In this document: piece by piece, positions 1-10,179 of the stretch
Layout: the number at the start of each line of letters is the position of its first letter
Numbering within the stretch: position 1 is the first letter of the stretch
Source of the DNA: Bacteroidota bacterium
GTDB lineage: Bacteria; Bacteroidota; Ignavibacteria; Ignavibacteriales; Ignavibacteriaceae
Direction of reading: 5' to 3'
NCBI GenBank assembly: GCA_021824145.1
Contig: JAKALM010000013.1
Coordinates: 41,937-105,936, forward strand
Length of the DNA stretch: 64,000 nucleotides
Position numbers and translations under genes: made by a program
The notes under the pieces: model-generated
The model's database searches: none
What the model was told of the DNA's origin: nothing
What the model saw: only the letters and a program-made list of their open reading frames with translations

Positions 1-1449
1 GAGTTAAAACCAGAAATATTATGGAAAAGATTTTACGAAATTGCAAATGTTCCACGCCCATCTAAAAAAGAAGGGAAAGTTTTAGAATATTTCAAAAAAT
101 TATTTAACGAATTACATGTTTCTTATAAACAGGACAATGTTGGAAATCTTTTAGCTTCTGTACCAGCCACGAAAGGTTATGAAAAATCTCCAACTGTTGT
201 TCTTCAAGGACACGTTGACATGGTTTGTGAAAAAAACAAAGACAAAGTTCATGATTTTGATAATGATCCTATTGTTTTGAAAAAGGTTGATGGCTGGATT
301 ACTGCAGATGGAACAACTTTAGGCAGCGATAATGGAATTGGAGTTGCCGCGGCACTAGCAGTTATTTCTGATAAAGAATTTATTCATGGTCCGGTTGAAA
401 TTCTTTTAACTGTTGATGAAGAAACTGGACTTACTGGTGCCAATAATTTGCAACAAGGTTTTATGAGCGGAAAAGTACTTTTAAATCTTGATTCGGAAGA
501 AGATGGAGCTTTTTATGTTGGTTGTAGTGGTGGAGTAGATACTGAAGGGAAATTTGAAATCTCTTTTGAAGATGCTAATCAAGAATTAGCTGCATATGAT
601 CTATCTATAACGGGATTGAAAGGCGGGCACTCCGGATTAGATATTAATACGGGTAGAGCGAATGCAATAAAAATATTGGCTAGAATTTTAAAAGAACTAG
701 ATCATTTTGACTATAAGATTGCATCAATTGCCGGAGGAAGCAAGAGAAATGCAATTCCACGTGAAGCCGAAGCAACAATTATAATTAACCCTGCAAAAAT
801 AAATGAGATTGAAGGGATAGTTAATAATTTAAAATCAAAATTGCTTAATGAATTTAAAGTAACTGATGATAGACTAAAAATAGATTTTAATAAATCCTCT
901 TTTATTCCTAATAAAGTTTTTTCAGATTCATTAAAAGAAAAATTAGTAAATACTTTGCTGGCAATTCCGCACGGAGTTATAACTATGAGTCAGGATATTC
1001 CGGATTTAGTTGAAACTTCAACAAATCTTGCCACTATAACTATGGACAATAATTCTATTGTAGTTGGTACCTGCCAAAGAAGTTCAGTCGAAAGCGCAAA
1101 GAATTATGTTGCACAAAGTGTTGAGGCAGTTTTTCTTTTAGCAAATGCAGAAGTTAAAAATGAAGATGGGTATCCTGGATGGAAACCAAATATGGATTCT
1201 GAAATATTAAAAATCTCTAAAAAAGTATATTATAATTTATTTAAGAAAGAACCTGAGATTAAAGCAATTCATGCAGGATTGGAATGCGGTATTTTGGGAG
1301 ATAAAGAACCTGGCCTTGATATGATTTCATTCGGCCCAACTATTATAGGCGCGCACTCACCAGATGAAAAAGTAAATATTGAGACAGTTGAAAAGTTTTA
1401 TGAATTGTTGAAGGGTATTTTAACTTATATTGCTGAAAAGAATAAGTAA
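1..1449 (+). CDS. pepD: aminoacyl-histidine dipeptidase PepD, 5' end cut off by window edge
   Basis: Cytosolic M20-family metallopeptidase that cleaves Xaa-His and other dipeptides. The frame is open from base 1, so the start codon lies upstream of the window; 482 codons plus stop are visible, close to the family's usual 480-490. Seen: the N-terminal metal-ligand motif LQGHVDMVCEKN about residues 67-78 of the visible part, the LGSDNGIG segment, the TVDEETG catalytic/metal Glu segment, and the dimerisation (lid) domain with KGGHSG. The C-terminal GAHSPDE carries the last metal-ligand His. An internal ATG at 220 lies inside the metal-binding motif and cannot be the true start. Its 3' end converges with the SET gene, 24 bases away. 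Confidence 0.93.
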   Translation, partial: ELKPEILWKRFYEIANVPRPSKKEGKVLEYFKKLFNELHVSYKQDNVGNLLASVPATKGYEKSPTVVLQGHVDMVCEKNKDKVHDFDNDPIVLKKVDGWITADGTTLGSDNGIGVAAALAVISDKEFIHGPVEILLTVDEETGLTGANNLQQGFMSGKVLLNLDSEEDGAFYVGCSGGVDTEGKFEISFEDANQELAAYDLSITGLKGGHSGLDINTGRANAIKILARILKELDHFDYKIASIAGGSKRNAIPREAEATIIINPAKINEIEGIVNNLKSKLLNEFKVTDDRLKIDFNKSSFIPNKVFSDSLKEKLVNTLLAIPHGVITMSQDIPDLVETSTNLATITMDNNSIVVGTCQRSSVESAKNYVAQSVEAVFLLANAEVKNEDGYPGWKPNMDSEILKISKKVYYNLFKKEPEIKAIHAGLECGILGDKEPGLDMISFGPTIIGAHSPDEKVNIETVEKFYELLKGILTYIAEKNK

Positions 1450-1473
1450 ATACATTTTAAATAAGAATTATTA

Positions 1474-1857
1474 TTAAGAACATAGTGTACAACTGCAAGC
1501 TTTGTAGATTTCTTCATAGCCATAGTCGATAGTAAGTTCTTCGCCGGGCTTGATGTCTTTATAAGCAACAAGTAAAAGGCTGCTTTCATCTCTATCCAAA
1601 ACTTCACAATTAAAATCACAATTATGATTTATATATTTTATCTTTTCAGTATTAGAAGTATCAATATATGAATCTCCATTCCAAAAAATATAAACATTAT
1701 TTTCTTCTTCTCGGCGGATACATTCTTTTTCGTCAATAACCTCACCGCTGATAATCATAATTTCTTGTCCTTTAGGAATGAATTTATGAGTAAAAAGTCC
1801 TTTCCCATGTATGTTAGATTGTTTTACTTCTATATTTTCTTCTAATGACTCTATCAT
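1474..1857 (-). CDS. small SET-domain protein (putative lysine methyltransferase)
   Basis: A 127-residue protein consisting of little more than a SET domain. Seen: N-terminal IHGKGLFT, which matches the SAM-binding GxG/KGLF segment; YINHNCDFNCE near residue 77, equivalent to the NHSC pseudoknot motif; GEELTIDYGYEE near residue 105; and a C-terminal CSCTLC resembling a post-SET zinc cluster. Known: SET proteins transfer methyl groups from SAM to lysine side chains; free-standing bacterial examples are common in this phylum and their substrates are mostly unknown. The start overlaps the stop of the upstream exported-protein gene by 4 bases (ATGA), so the two are translationally coupled. Substrate is not inferable. 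Confidence 0.85.
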   Translation of the reverse strand: MIESLEENIEVKQSNIHGKGLFTHKFIPKGQEIMIISGEVIDEKECIRREEENNVYIFWNGDSYIDTSNTEKIKYINHNCDFNCEVLDRDESSLLLVAYKDIKPGEELTIDYGYEEIYKACSCTLCS

Positions 1858-2306
1858 TTTGAAATGCTCGTTTCCTTGTTTTCTGTTTGAATAATTTTTT
1901 CTATTAACAATTTTAAATTTGAATTATCGGAAATAGGATAAGTGTATTTTATTGAATCGGGGTAACTGTCAATATGATAGTCAAAATTAAAAATCTCTTT
2001 ATTATTAATTCCATAATAAACAACTTTTAATATTCCGTACCTATCAGTTTTTAAATCTAACGCATATTGTGTTTTGGATCTGTAAATTCTTTCAGGAACT
2101 TCTTCAAATTTAATTGGTTTCATATTCATTTGAAGTATCCATATATTTAATTTCTCTGCTGGTAATGAATTAAATGGAGTTGCATCGTACCATATTTTTT
2201 GATTTCCGTTTTCAACTAATAATTTCCATTGCATATTTTCATCTTGCGCAAATAAACTAATGCAAAACATGATTGAAAATAGCAAAATTTTTATTTGAAA
2301 TTTCAT
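1854..2306 (-). CDS. exported protein of unknown function
   Basis: Not recognised. 150 residues with a clear Sec signal peptide (MKFQIKILLFSIMFCISLFA, cleavage probably after FAQ or just before). The mature part is polar, with several Trp/Tyr residues (WKLLVENGNQKIWYDAT, GILKVVYYGINNKEIFNFDYHID). It looks like a small periplasmic beta-rich protein in the style of surface-adhesin or DUF-type 'component of the periplasm' proteins, but no motif fixes a function. It is the first gene of a two-gene unit with the SET protein, overlapping it by 4 bases. Confidence 0.7.
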   Translation of the reverse strand: MKFQIKILLFSIMFCISLFAQDENMQWKLLVENGNQKIWYDATPFNSLPAEKLNIWILQMNMKPIKFEEVPERIYRSKTQYALDLKTDRYGILKVVYYGINNKEIFNFDYHIDSYPDSIKYTYPISDNSNLKLLIEKIIQTENKETSISK

Positions 2307-2547
2307 TTTGCCTTTACATTCGATTTTGTTATGCGAAGTTACCTAAAATTATTGATATTTAAAATATGGTTATTTAATTTCACACAGCAATAATTAATTT
2401 TGTATAAGTTGATTAAAAATTATTCAATCTAATTTTTATATAAATTGACAAATTGATTTGATAAAATCATTATCGTGATTAAATATAGTGAGGCAAAGGG
2501 GATATCATTCAAATAACATTTCAATATAAACTATTCCAAGGTTGAAT

Positions 2548-3432
2548 ATGAAAAAATTATTATTTCTGTTTCTTATAATTGTTGGGAGAACATCTATGGC
2601 ACAAGAAAATTTAAATATTCTTAAACAAACATTAATAAATGAATTTAAAAAAGCTGATGGACGTTTTGCATTAGTCTATTTGGATCTTAATGAAAATGGC
2701 CAGCATATTTATATAAATGAAAAAGAAAATTTTCACGCTGCAAGCACAATGAAGACTGCTATAATGATTGAAGTTTTTAGACAAGCTGAACAAGGAAAAT
2801 TTAATCTTGATGATTCATTATTAATCAAAAACGAATTTAAAAGCATTGTCGATAGTTCAATTTATTCACTTAATCTCTCTGATGATTCAGGAGAGGATTT
2901 GTATCGGTTTATTGGTGAGAAAAAAACTATAAAGGAATTGGTAAATGAAATGATTATAGTTAGTAGTAATCTTGCAACAAATTTATTGATTGATCTGGTA
3001 AATCCCAAAAATGTTATGGCTACAATGAAAATACTTGGTGCTAATGATATTAAAATAATGCGCGGTGTTGAAGATCTTAAAGCATTTGATTTAGGGATGA
3101 ATAACACGACGACTGCATATGACTTAATGATTCTTCTAAAGAAAATATTTTTTAGAGAAGCTGCTTCACAAAAATCTTGTGATGAGATGATAAATATTTT
3201 ACTTAATCAGAAATTGAATTCGATTATACCTTCTTTGCTGCCGTTGGATGTTAAAGTAGCTCATAAAACTGGCTCAATTAGCGGAGTTGTGCATGACTCC
3301 GGAATTGTTTTTCTTCCAAATGGTAAAAAATACATTTTGGTTTTTTTGTCAAAGGATCTAAAGAAGAACGAACAAGGCATTGAATTAGGTGCAAGAATAT
3401 CAAAGTTAATATATGATTATGTGATGCAGTGA
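2548..3432 (+). CDS. class A beta-lactamase-like serine hydrolase
   Basis: Periplasmic penicillin-recognising serine hydrolase. Seen: signal peptide (KLLFLFLIIVGRTSMAQ); the SxxK motif STMK near residue 69 carrying the acylated Ser; an SSN triad (variant of SDN) near residue 139; RGVEDLKAF, whose Glu occupies the place of Glu166 in the omega loop; NNTTTAYDL; and HKTGS near residue 240. Length 294 fits class A enzymes. The ATG at 2548 is preferred over an in-frame TTG two codons earlier because the signal peptide begins there. Known: proteins of this subgroup are widely annotated as beta-lactamase but often only weakly hydrolyse beta-lactams; resistance cannot be claimed from sequence. Stands alone between the SET unit and the signalling genes. 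Confidence 0.85.
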   Translation: MKKLLFLFLIIVGRTSMAQENLNILKQTLINEFKKADGRFALVYLDLNENGQHIYINEKENFHAASTMKTAIMIEVFRQAEQGKFNLDDSLLIKNEFKSIVDSSIYSLNLSDDSGEDLYRFIGEKKTIKELVNEMIIVSSNLATNLLIDLVNPKNVMATMKILGANDIKIMRGVEDLKAFDLGMNNTTTAYDLMILLKKIFFREAASQKSCDEMINILLNQKLNSIIPSLLPLDVKVAHKTGSISGVVHDSGIVFLPNGKKYILVFLSKDLKKNEQGIELGARISKLIYDYVMQ

Positions 3433-3505
3433 TTATAAATGGACTATAAATTTCATAATTTATATTTAAGCGATATTTTTAAAAAAATTCTAAAAAGCTA
3501 TCTCA

Positions 3506-6457
3506 ATGAACGTTCCAGATAATCTTTATAATAATTTCCCAGAATATTGGGAATTCAATTTTAGTACAAAAGAAATTTTATTCTCGGATGAACTAAATAA
3601 AGTATTATTTGCAGAAAGCTCTAATTCAAAAATAAATTTTGATAAATTTTTACAATGCGTTTATTCAGAGGATAAAGAATATGTAAATCATTTCTTTGAG
3701 CATTCAGTCATCAAGTTAAAAACTTTTTCAATTGATTTTAGACTTTCTAATCAAAATAATTTAATTAAGTATATAAACCTAAAAGGGCAAGTAATTCTTG
3801 ATGATAAAAATATTCCAATTAAGATTAAAGGATTTGGATTTGACAATACGGTTGAAAAGACCAATTATCAAAAATTGAATGCACAAATTCGTGTAATTCA
3901 GATTTTATCTAATGCTAAAAATCTTAAAGATGAAATACCAAATATTTTAAAAATTATTTGCGAAAGCATAAATTGGCAAATAGGTGAATTATGGCTTTCG
4001 GATTATTCTGTAAACTTACTTACTTTAGAAGGCAGTTGGTCAAATCCAACTATTCGTGCAGATGAATTTATAGAAGTAAGCAAGAAATGTAAATTTGGCT
4101 TTGGTGTTAGCTTGCAAGGTAGAGCTTGGGAAAGCGGGAAAGCATTATGGAGTAGTAACGTGGTAGATGAACAATTTTTCCCAAGAACTAATTTAGCAGC
4201 TAAGTTAAATCTAAAAACTTCATTAGCATATCCAATTGAAGCTCAAAAAAAGATTTTAGGAATAATGACTTTCTATAAAAATAGCATAGAAGAACCTGAT
4301 AGTGAATTATTAAATATGCTTGGGTTTTTAGGAAAGCAAATTGGAAATTTTATAGAGCGAGAAAAAAATGAACCATCACTTCACGAAAGCGAAGGGCTGT
4401 ATAAAACACTTGTTGAAATTTCACCTGATGCAATAACTTACACTGATTTAGGCGGAAAAATTCTTTTTTGTAATCAACAAGCAGTTGAGCTTTTCGGATT
4501 TGATTTAGTTGAAGAATTAATTGGCCAGAATATTTATGCATTTACTGCACCTGAAGATCAAAATAATGCAATTAAAAATGAAAACTTGACAATCGAGCAA
4601 GGTAAAACTAAAAATATAGAATACACATTAATTAAAAGAAATGGAACGAGATTTTATGCCGAAGTTAATACTTCAATTGTGCGTGATATTTCCGGAAAAC
4701 CAAAGGCGTTTATTGGTGTTATTAGAGATATAACAAAAAGAAAACTTACAGAAGAAGAAATAATAACTAGAATTGAACAACAAGCAGCGATTGAAGATTT
4801 TGGACAATTTGCACTTACCGGCCATAATATTCCTAAATTAATGAATAGGGCTGTTGAGATTTTAACAAACACACTTAAAGTGGAATTTTGTGAATTGTTA
4901 GAATTGTTACCAGATGAAAAAACTTTGTTATTGACTGCGGGAATAGGGTGGAAAAAAGATTCTATAATGCAAACAAAATTGAATATTGGTATCGATTCAC
5001 ATGCAGGTTTTACTCTTCAATCAAATGAACCAATTGTTGTTGAGAATTATCAGAATGAAAAAAGATTTAAAGCATCAAAATTATTAAGGGATCATAAAAT
5101 AGTTTCAGGAATAACCGTCGTAATTAAAGGTAAGGATAAACCCATTGGAATACTAGGATTGCACAGTACAAAACCAAGAATATTTACAAAAAATGATTTT
5201 CACTTTCTTCAAGCAATTGCAAATATTTTAGCAATTGGAATTGGAAGAAAAAGTATTGAAGATGAATTGACACAATCGCTCAATAAATCAAAACAACTTC
5301 AATTGCAAGCGGAAGAAAGTAAAAACAAATTGCAGCTTTTGTCTGAATCAAGCATAATTCTTAATTCTTCACTAGACTATTTTCAAACAATAAAAAATGT
5401 AGCCAATCAAGTTGTACTTACCATGGCTGATATGTGCATAATTGATTTAAACGAATCTAATGGAATTTGGAATTATATAACGTCTAATTCTGAAATAAAA
5501 AATATTTCAGATGTAAAATATTTAGAGGGAAAATTATCTGATGATTTACATACTAATAAAAGAATTACAAAAATTATTGAAACAAAAGAAGGCAAAGTAT
5601 TCAATCATCTAGGTAATTTATTTCAATACTGGAACATTAAGGAAGATGAATTAATAAAATATTTTAAAAGTTTAAATTTTAATTCTGCAATAATTGTTGC
5701 TATAAAAATTAGAGATAAAGTAATTGGTGTAATAAGTTTATTATCTGCAAAAAATAATTTTAAATATTCAAATGAAGATTTTAATCTTGTTGAAGATCTT
5801 GCTCGAAGAATTTCAACTGCGGTTGAAACGGCAAGATTATTTAATGAATCTGAATTATTAAATCAAAAATTAAATAGGAAAGCGAAAGAACGCTCTGAAG
5901 AATTAGAAATATCAAATACAGAACTTGAAGTTGAAATAAAATTACGTAGAAATATAATTAAGGATTATAATGAATTAGTATCGCAGCAAGCTGTAATTTT
6001 GGAATTGATCCAAAAATCAAAAATAGGAACTGATAAAATGCAATTTATGCATGAAATTGTTTCTATTATTCCGCAAGTTATGAAATCTGAATTCTGTGGT
6101 ATTTTTGAATATATTTTAGAAAATAAAAAATTAGTTTTACGCGCTGGAATAGGATGGAAACCAACAGAAGTTGGAACTTTAGAAATACCAGTTAACGTTG
6201 AATATCAAGAAGGCTATATAATATTAAATAATGAAAAATTAATTGTAGAAAATTACACTTCAAATAATAAATTTATTTTGCATTCATCGATTAATAATAA
6301 TTTTGTTAAAAGCGGATTTAGCGTTGTTATTAATAATAAAAATCGCATATATGGAGTATTAAGTATATACTCTGCAAAAAACAATAATTTCACACAAGAT
6401 GAAATTAGATTTATCAAAATTATTGCCAACCTTTTATCTAATGTCTTAGAAAAATAA
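3506..6457 (+). CDS. multi-PAS/GAF sensor protein without an output kinase domain
   Basis: A 983-residue soluble protein built only of sensory modules. Order read from the sequence: a degenerate PAS about 10-125; GAF about 130-285; a clear PAS about 290-415 (LVEISPDAITYTDLGGKILFCNQQA, ending in VIRDITKRKLTEEE); GAF about 430-575; GAF about 610-785; a charged coiled coil about 785-840; and a final GAF about 845-983. GAF 2 and the last GAF share ILRAGIGWK-like and VENY...F signatures, so they look duplicated. There is no H-box, N-box, GGDEF, EAL or HD motif. It probably acts by protein contact or by feeding signals into the histidine kinase encoded 370 bases downstream. Confidence 0.8.
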   Translation: MNVPDNLYNNFPEYWEFNFSTKEILFSDELNKVLFAESSNSKINFDKFLQCVYSEDKEYVNHFFEHSVIKLKTFSIDFRLSNQNNLIKYINLKGQVILDDKNIPIKIKGFGFDNTVEKTNYQKLNAQIRVIQILSNAKNLKDEIPNILKIICESINWQIGELWLSDYSVNLLTLEGSWSNPTIRADEFIEVSKKCKFGFGVSLQGRAWESGKALWSSNVVDEQFFPRTNLAAKLNLKTSLAYPIEAQKKILGIMTFYKNSIEEPDSELLNMLGFLGKQIGNFIEREKNEPSLHESEGLYKTLVEISPDAITYTDLGGKILFCNQQAVELFGFDLVEELIGQNIYAFTAPEDQNNAIKNENLTIEQGKTKNIEYTLIKRNGTRFYAEVNTSIVRDISGKPKAFIGVIRDITKRKLTEEEIITRIEQQAAIEDFGQFALTGHNIPKLMNRAVEILTNTLKVEFCELLELLPDEKTLLLTAGIGWKKDSIMQTKLNIGIDSHAGFTLQSNEPIVVENYQNEKRFKASKLLRDHKIVSGITVVIKGKDKPIGILGLHSTKPRIFTKNDFHFLQAIANILAIGIGRKSIEDELTQSLNKSKQLQLQAEESKNKLQLLSESSIILNSSLDYFQTIKNVANQVVLTMADMCIIDLNESNGIWNYITSNSEIKNISDVKYLEGKLSDDLHTNKRITKIIETKEGKVFNHLGNLFQYWNIKEDELIKYFKSLNFNSAIIVAIKIRDKVIGVISLLSAKNNFKYSNEDFNLVEDLARRISTAVETARLFNESELLNQKLNRKAKERSEELEISNTELEVEIKLRRNIIKDYNELVSQQAVILELIQKSKIGTDKMQFMHEIVSIIPQVMKSEFCGIFEYILENKKLVLRAGIGWKPTEVGTLEIPVNVEYQEGYIILNNEKLIVENYTSNNKFILHSSINNNFVKSGFSVVINNKNRIYGVLSIYSAKNNNFTQDEIRFIKIIANLLSNVLEK

Positions 6458-6827
6458 CAATAAAAAATTGAATTAAATTTCAAAAAAACAATTGATGAAT
6501 TTGATGAAAAGATAAAATCAGATTTTGTCAAATATGTTTTTTAACACAAAATTTTAATGTTATTAAATATTTTCATTTTAAATGTATTAAAATTTTTAAA
6601 TTACTATTCAAGTAGAAAGTTTTTTGAAATAATTTAAAAAATCAAAACGTTAATTCATTAAATAATATAGTTAACGTATATGTATATCAATTCAGTTTTA
6701 AATACTTTAACTACAACTGCGGATTAATTGAAACTTACCTTATAATGATTTTTAGGTGATATGAATATTCTTGTAAATTGATTTTTTGAATATGAAACAC
6801 GAACGATGATGGAAAACGTGATACGGG
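6458..6827. other. 370-base intergenic region with an inverted repeat and a duplicated start-like sequence
   Basis: Very AT-rich gap between the kinase-less sensor and the histidine kinase. Two details are visible. First, a perfect 7-base inverted repeat ACGTTAA (6647-6653) and TTAACGT (6671-6677) with a 17-base spacer, a possible operator. Second, the 12-mer GATGATGGAAAA occurs twice, at 6805-6816 and at the kinase start 6827-6838. The first copy would open an out-of-frame 10-codon reading frame from ATG 6809 that ends at 6841, just inside the kinase gene. No tRNA, convincing terminator or further gene was seen. Confidence 0.35.
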
Positions 6828-9722
6828 ATGATGGAAAATAATAAAAAAATAGAATGGTTAAATAAACAGCTAAGTGAACTTCATAAAGAGGTCTCATATC
6901 TTAGAGTGCGGGATAAAAATTTAAAAAAGATTGAAGAAGAATTAAATCTTTCTCAAAACAGTTTTAAAAATATTATATACGAACTTCCGTTTCCTGCTGA
7001 AGTATTTGATTCACTTGGCAACAGCACACTAGTAAATAGAACTTTTTTAGAAATGTGCAGAATCCCTTCTGAAGAATTAATTGTTAAAAAGTATAATATC
7101 TTAAAAGATCTATCAACTAAAAAACTGGGAATAAAAAAAGAAATTGAAGCGGCATTTGCCGGTGAAATAATAGTATTGCCCAAAGTTGTAATTAAATTTG
7201 ATGATTTTAGGAAAAAGTTTGGAGTTCAGAGAAAAGATGAATCTGTATTTGAATTAACTATGTTTCCAATATACAATAATAAAGGATCAATTTATCAAGT
7301 TGTAGCAATTTGGAAAGATATTGCTCAACTTTTTCATGAGGAAAATCAATTACACCTTCTAATATCTGCATTGAATGCTTCAATCAATGGAATTGTAATA
7401 ACAAATAAATCTGGAAATATTGTTTGGGTAAATGAAGCATTTTCTCAATTAACTGGATATGACAAATATGAAGTGTTTGGAAAAAATCCAAAGTTACTTC
7501 AATCAGGGAAACAAGATCGAGAATATTATAAAAAACTTTGGGATACAATTTTATCTGGTAATGTTTGGAAGGGTGAAATTACAAATAAAAAGAAGGATGG
7601 AACAGAATACATTGAATATGAAACTATTACACCAATATTAAATTCAAATGGAGAAGTTGAATATTTTATTGCAATTAAAACTGATATTACTGAACAAAAG
7701 AAAAATGAACTTGAATTAAACAGGTTGAACCATGCACATAAAACGATTAGTGCATGCAATAGCGTTCTAATACATTCAAATTCTGAATCGGAGTTAGTAA
7801 AAGAAATATGCAGAATAATTATAGAAGTTGGCGAATATTATTTTGCATGGATTGGGCTATTAAATATATCATTAGAAGCATATATTACACCAGTTGCACA
7901 TAGTGGACATGACAAGGGTTATTTAAACATTTTAACTTCAAAATTAAAGGAGAATAAAAAAATAATCAGTCCATTGCTTAAAGCTATTAAAGAAAAAAAA
8001 GTTCAAGTAATAAAAGATATTTCTGAATCTAAAGAATTCTCACCTTGGAAAGATGAAGCAATAAAGCGCGGATATTCATCTGTTATTGTGCTGCCTTTAA
8101 TTATAAATGAAGAATCAATTGGTGTATTATGCATTTATAGTAACATTACTAATGCATTTAATCAAGAAGAAATTAATTTGCTGCTTGAATTATCAAATGA
8201 TTTATCATTCGGTTTGAATGCGCTTAAAATAAATTCGGAAAAGAAAAAAACATTAGAAGAATTACGCAAAAGTGAACAACTGTATCGATCATTATTTGAG
8301 GAAGATATTGCGGGACATTATATTTCAACTCCAAGTGGAAAGATAGTTAATTGCAACCCAGCCTTTTTAAAAATATTTGGCTTTAAAAATTTAGATGAAA
8401 CTAAAAAAATAAATGCAGTTAAACTACATGCTTCATCAGAAGCACGGCTTAAATTTATTGAGTTATTAAAAAAAGAAAGGAAAATTATAAATTTTGAATC
8501 ATTTGGATATACAATTGATGGAAGAAAAATTTATACTATCGAAAATGTATGGGGATCATTTAACGATAAAGGTGAATTGATTGCAATAAAAGGTTATTTA
8601 TACGATATAACTAAAAGGAAAGTAGCAGAAATTGCACTTAAAGAATCAGAAATAAAATATCGAGAATTAGTTGAGAATATTGATGAAGTCATTTATTCTG
8701 TGGACTTAGATTGGAAAATAATGTATGTAAGTCCTGCGGTAAAAAAATTTAGTGGATATTCTGCCGACGAATTAATTGGTGAATATTTTTTAAAATTAAT
8801 TCCAAATTCTGAAATTCAATTCATAAAAAATAATTTTCATGCATTTCTTCGTGGCAAAAACGAATCTTCTGAATGTAAGATTATAACAAAAAATGGTAAA
8901 ATAAGATGGGTAAAATATTCAGGTAGGCCAATTTTGAGAGAAGATAAAACTATTGGTTTGCAAGGAGTTTTAACTGATATTACTGAAATAAAAGAAGTTG
9001 AAGAAAACTTAATGCTGGCAAAAGAAAAAGCAGAAGAAGCGGATAAAGTAAAATCAGAATTTTTAGCCCAAATGTCACATGAAATCAGAACGCCGATAAA
9101 TATTATTTTAAGCTATAATTCATTAATAAAAGAAGAGATGTTTGATAAAATTGGCAATGAGTGGCGTGGTGCATTTAATTCTATTGAATTAGCTGGAAGA
9201 AGATTGATTAGAACAATTGATCTTATATTGAATATGTCTTTAATTCAAACTACAAAAATTGATATAAATAAATCTGAAGTTGATTTATACAATATCCTGT
9301 TACAACTTGTTCAAGAATTCAACTCAATTGCAGAAGAAAAAAATATTAAATTAAGTTTAGATAAAAATACGGAAACTACAATAATCATATCAGACGAATA
9401 CATAATGAGTCAGATTTTTCAGAACTTAATAGATAATGCAATTAAATTTACAAAAGAAGGTAATATTGAAGTTAGCTTATATCGCAATCAAGAAAACAAT
9501 TTATGTGTTGATGTAAAAGATACCGGAATAGGCATTTCTAAAAAATACATAAATGAAATGTTTAAACCATTTTCACAAGAAGATACTGGTTATGCAAGAC
9601 GATACGAAGGTGTTGGTCTTGGATTAGCACTCGTAAAAAATTATTTAACCCTATTAAATGCTGATATCAGTGTTCATTCGGAAAAAGGGAGGGGCTCAGT
9701 TTTTACAATTACTTTTAATTAA
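6828..9722 (+). CDS. PAS/GAF sensor histidine kinase
   Basis: Cytosolic hybrid-free histidine kinase, 964 residues, no transmembrane segment. Order: short coiled coil 1-35; PAS about 45-165; PAS about 175-290 (GIVITNKSGNIVWVNEAF, with KTDITEQKK at its end); GAF about 300-465; PAS about 480-600; PAS about 605-725 (VIYSVDLDWKIMYVSPA); HisKA with AQMSHEIRTPIN near 748; and HATPase with the N-box NLIDNAIKFT, G1 box DTGIGIS and G2 box GVGLGLALVK. All catalytic motifs look intact. Two adjacent ATGs (6828, 6831) are possible starts. The lone receiver 76 bases beyond its 3' end, on the opposite strand, is a plausible phosphoacceptor, and the preceding PAS/GAF protein a plausible co-sensor. Confidence 0.88.
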   Translation: MMENNKKIEWLNKQLSELHKEVSYLRVRDKNLKKIEEELNLSQNSFKNIIYELPFPAEVFDSLGNSTLVNRTFLEMCRIPSEELIVKKYNILKDLSTKKLGIKKEIEAAFAGEIIVLPKVVIKFDDFRKKFGVQRKDESVFELTMFPIYNNKGSIYQVVAIWKDIAQLFHEENQLHLLISALNASINGIVITNKSGNIVWVNEAFSQLTGYDKYEVFGKNPKLLQSGKQDREYYKKLWDTILSGNVWKGEITNKKKDGTEYIEYETITPILNSNGEVEYFIAIKTDITEQKKNELELNRLNHAHKTISACNSVLIHSNSESELVKEICRIIIEVGEYYFAWIGLLNISLEAYITPVAHSGHDKGYLNILTSKLKENKKIISPLLKAIKEKKVQVIKDISESKEFSPWKDEAIKRGYSSVIVLPLIINEESIGVLCIYSNITNAFNQEEINLLLELSNDLSFGLNALKINSEKKKTLEELRKSEQLYRSLFEEDIAGHYISTPSGKIVNCNPAFLKIFGFKNLDETKKINAVKLHASSEARLKFIELLKKERKIINFESFGYTIDGRKIYTIENVWGSFNDKGELIAIKGYLYDITKRKVAEIALKESEIKYRELVENIDEVIYSVDLDWKIMYVSPAVKKFSGYSADELIGEYFLKLIPNSEIQFIKNNFHAFLRGKNESSECKIITKNGKIRWVKYSGRPILREDKTIGLQGVLTDITEIKEVEENLMLAKEKAEEADKVKSEFLAQMSHEIRTPINIILSYNSLIKEEMFDKIGNEWRGAFNSIELAGRRLIRTIDLILNMSLIQTTKIDINKSEVDLYNILLQLVQEFNSIAEEKNIKLSLDKNTETTIIISDEYIMSQIFQNLIDNAIKFTKEGNIEVSLYRNQENNLCVDVKDTGIGISKKYINEMFKPFSQEDTGYARRYEGVGLGLALVKNYLTLLNADISVHSEKGRGSVFTITFN

Positions 9723-9798
9723 CCTGAGTGAAATTAATTATTTAATCCATACTTTTAGTTATTTTCTATTTATTAGTTTTATCTAAATATTTGCAAAA

Positions 9799-10179
9799 CT
9801 AAGTCTTATCTAAATTTTCAACTACTTTTTTAATTTTATTAATTGTTATAGTTATATCAATAGGTTTTAAAATATAATCAGTAATTCCTAATCCAATAGC
9901 ATTTGTTATAGCTTCTCTATCATTATTTGCAGAAATTATTATTACAGGTATAGTTTTATATTTTTCATCTTTTCTAATTTCTTGAAGAAATTCTATTCCA
10001 TTCATTATAGGCATAGAAATATCTAATAAAATAAAATCTGGGTTATTTTGTGCTAATACTTGTAAACCTTCTTGACCATTAAGTGCTTTATAAATTGTAA
10101 AATCAAATTTATTTTTCAAAATCCTCTGAAGTATAGCCTGAATAGTTGTGTCGTCATCAATAATTAAAGCTTTATACAT
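9799..10179 (-). CDS. single-domain response regulator (CheY-like receiver)
   Basis: 126 residues, only a receiver domain and no output domain. Seen: acidic pocket IIDDDTT near residues 6-12, phosphoacceptor Asp in FILLDISMP near residue 53, Ser in IIISAN replacing the usual Thr/Ser switch residue, and the conserved Lys in DYILKPID near 105. Such stand-alone receivers relay phosphate or bind a partner protein. It is convergent with the large histidine kinase, which is the obvious candidate donor. The gene appears to be monocistronic. Confidence 0.9.
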   Translation of the reverse strand: MYKALIIDDDTTIQAILQRILKNKFDFTIYKALNGQEGLQVLAQNNPDFILLDISMPIMNGIEFLQEIRKDEKYKTIPVIIISANNDREAITNAIGLGITDYILKPIDITITINKIKKVVENLDKT

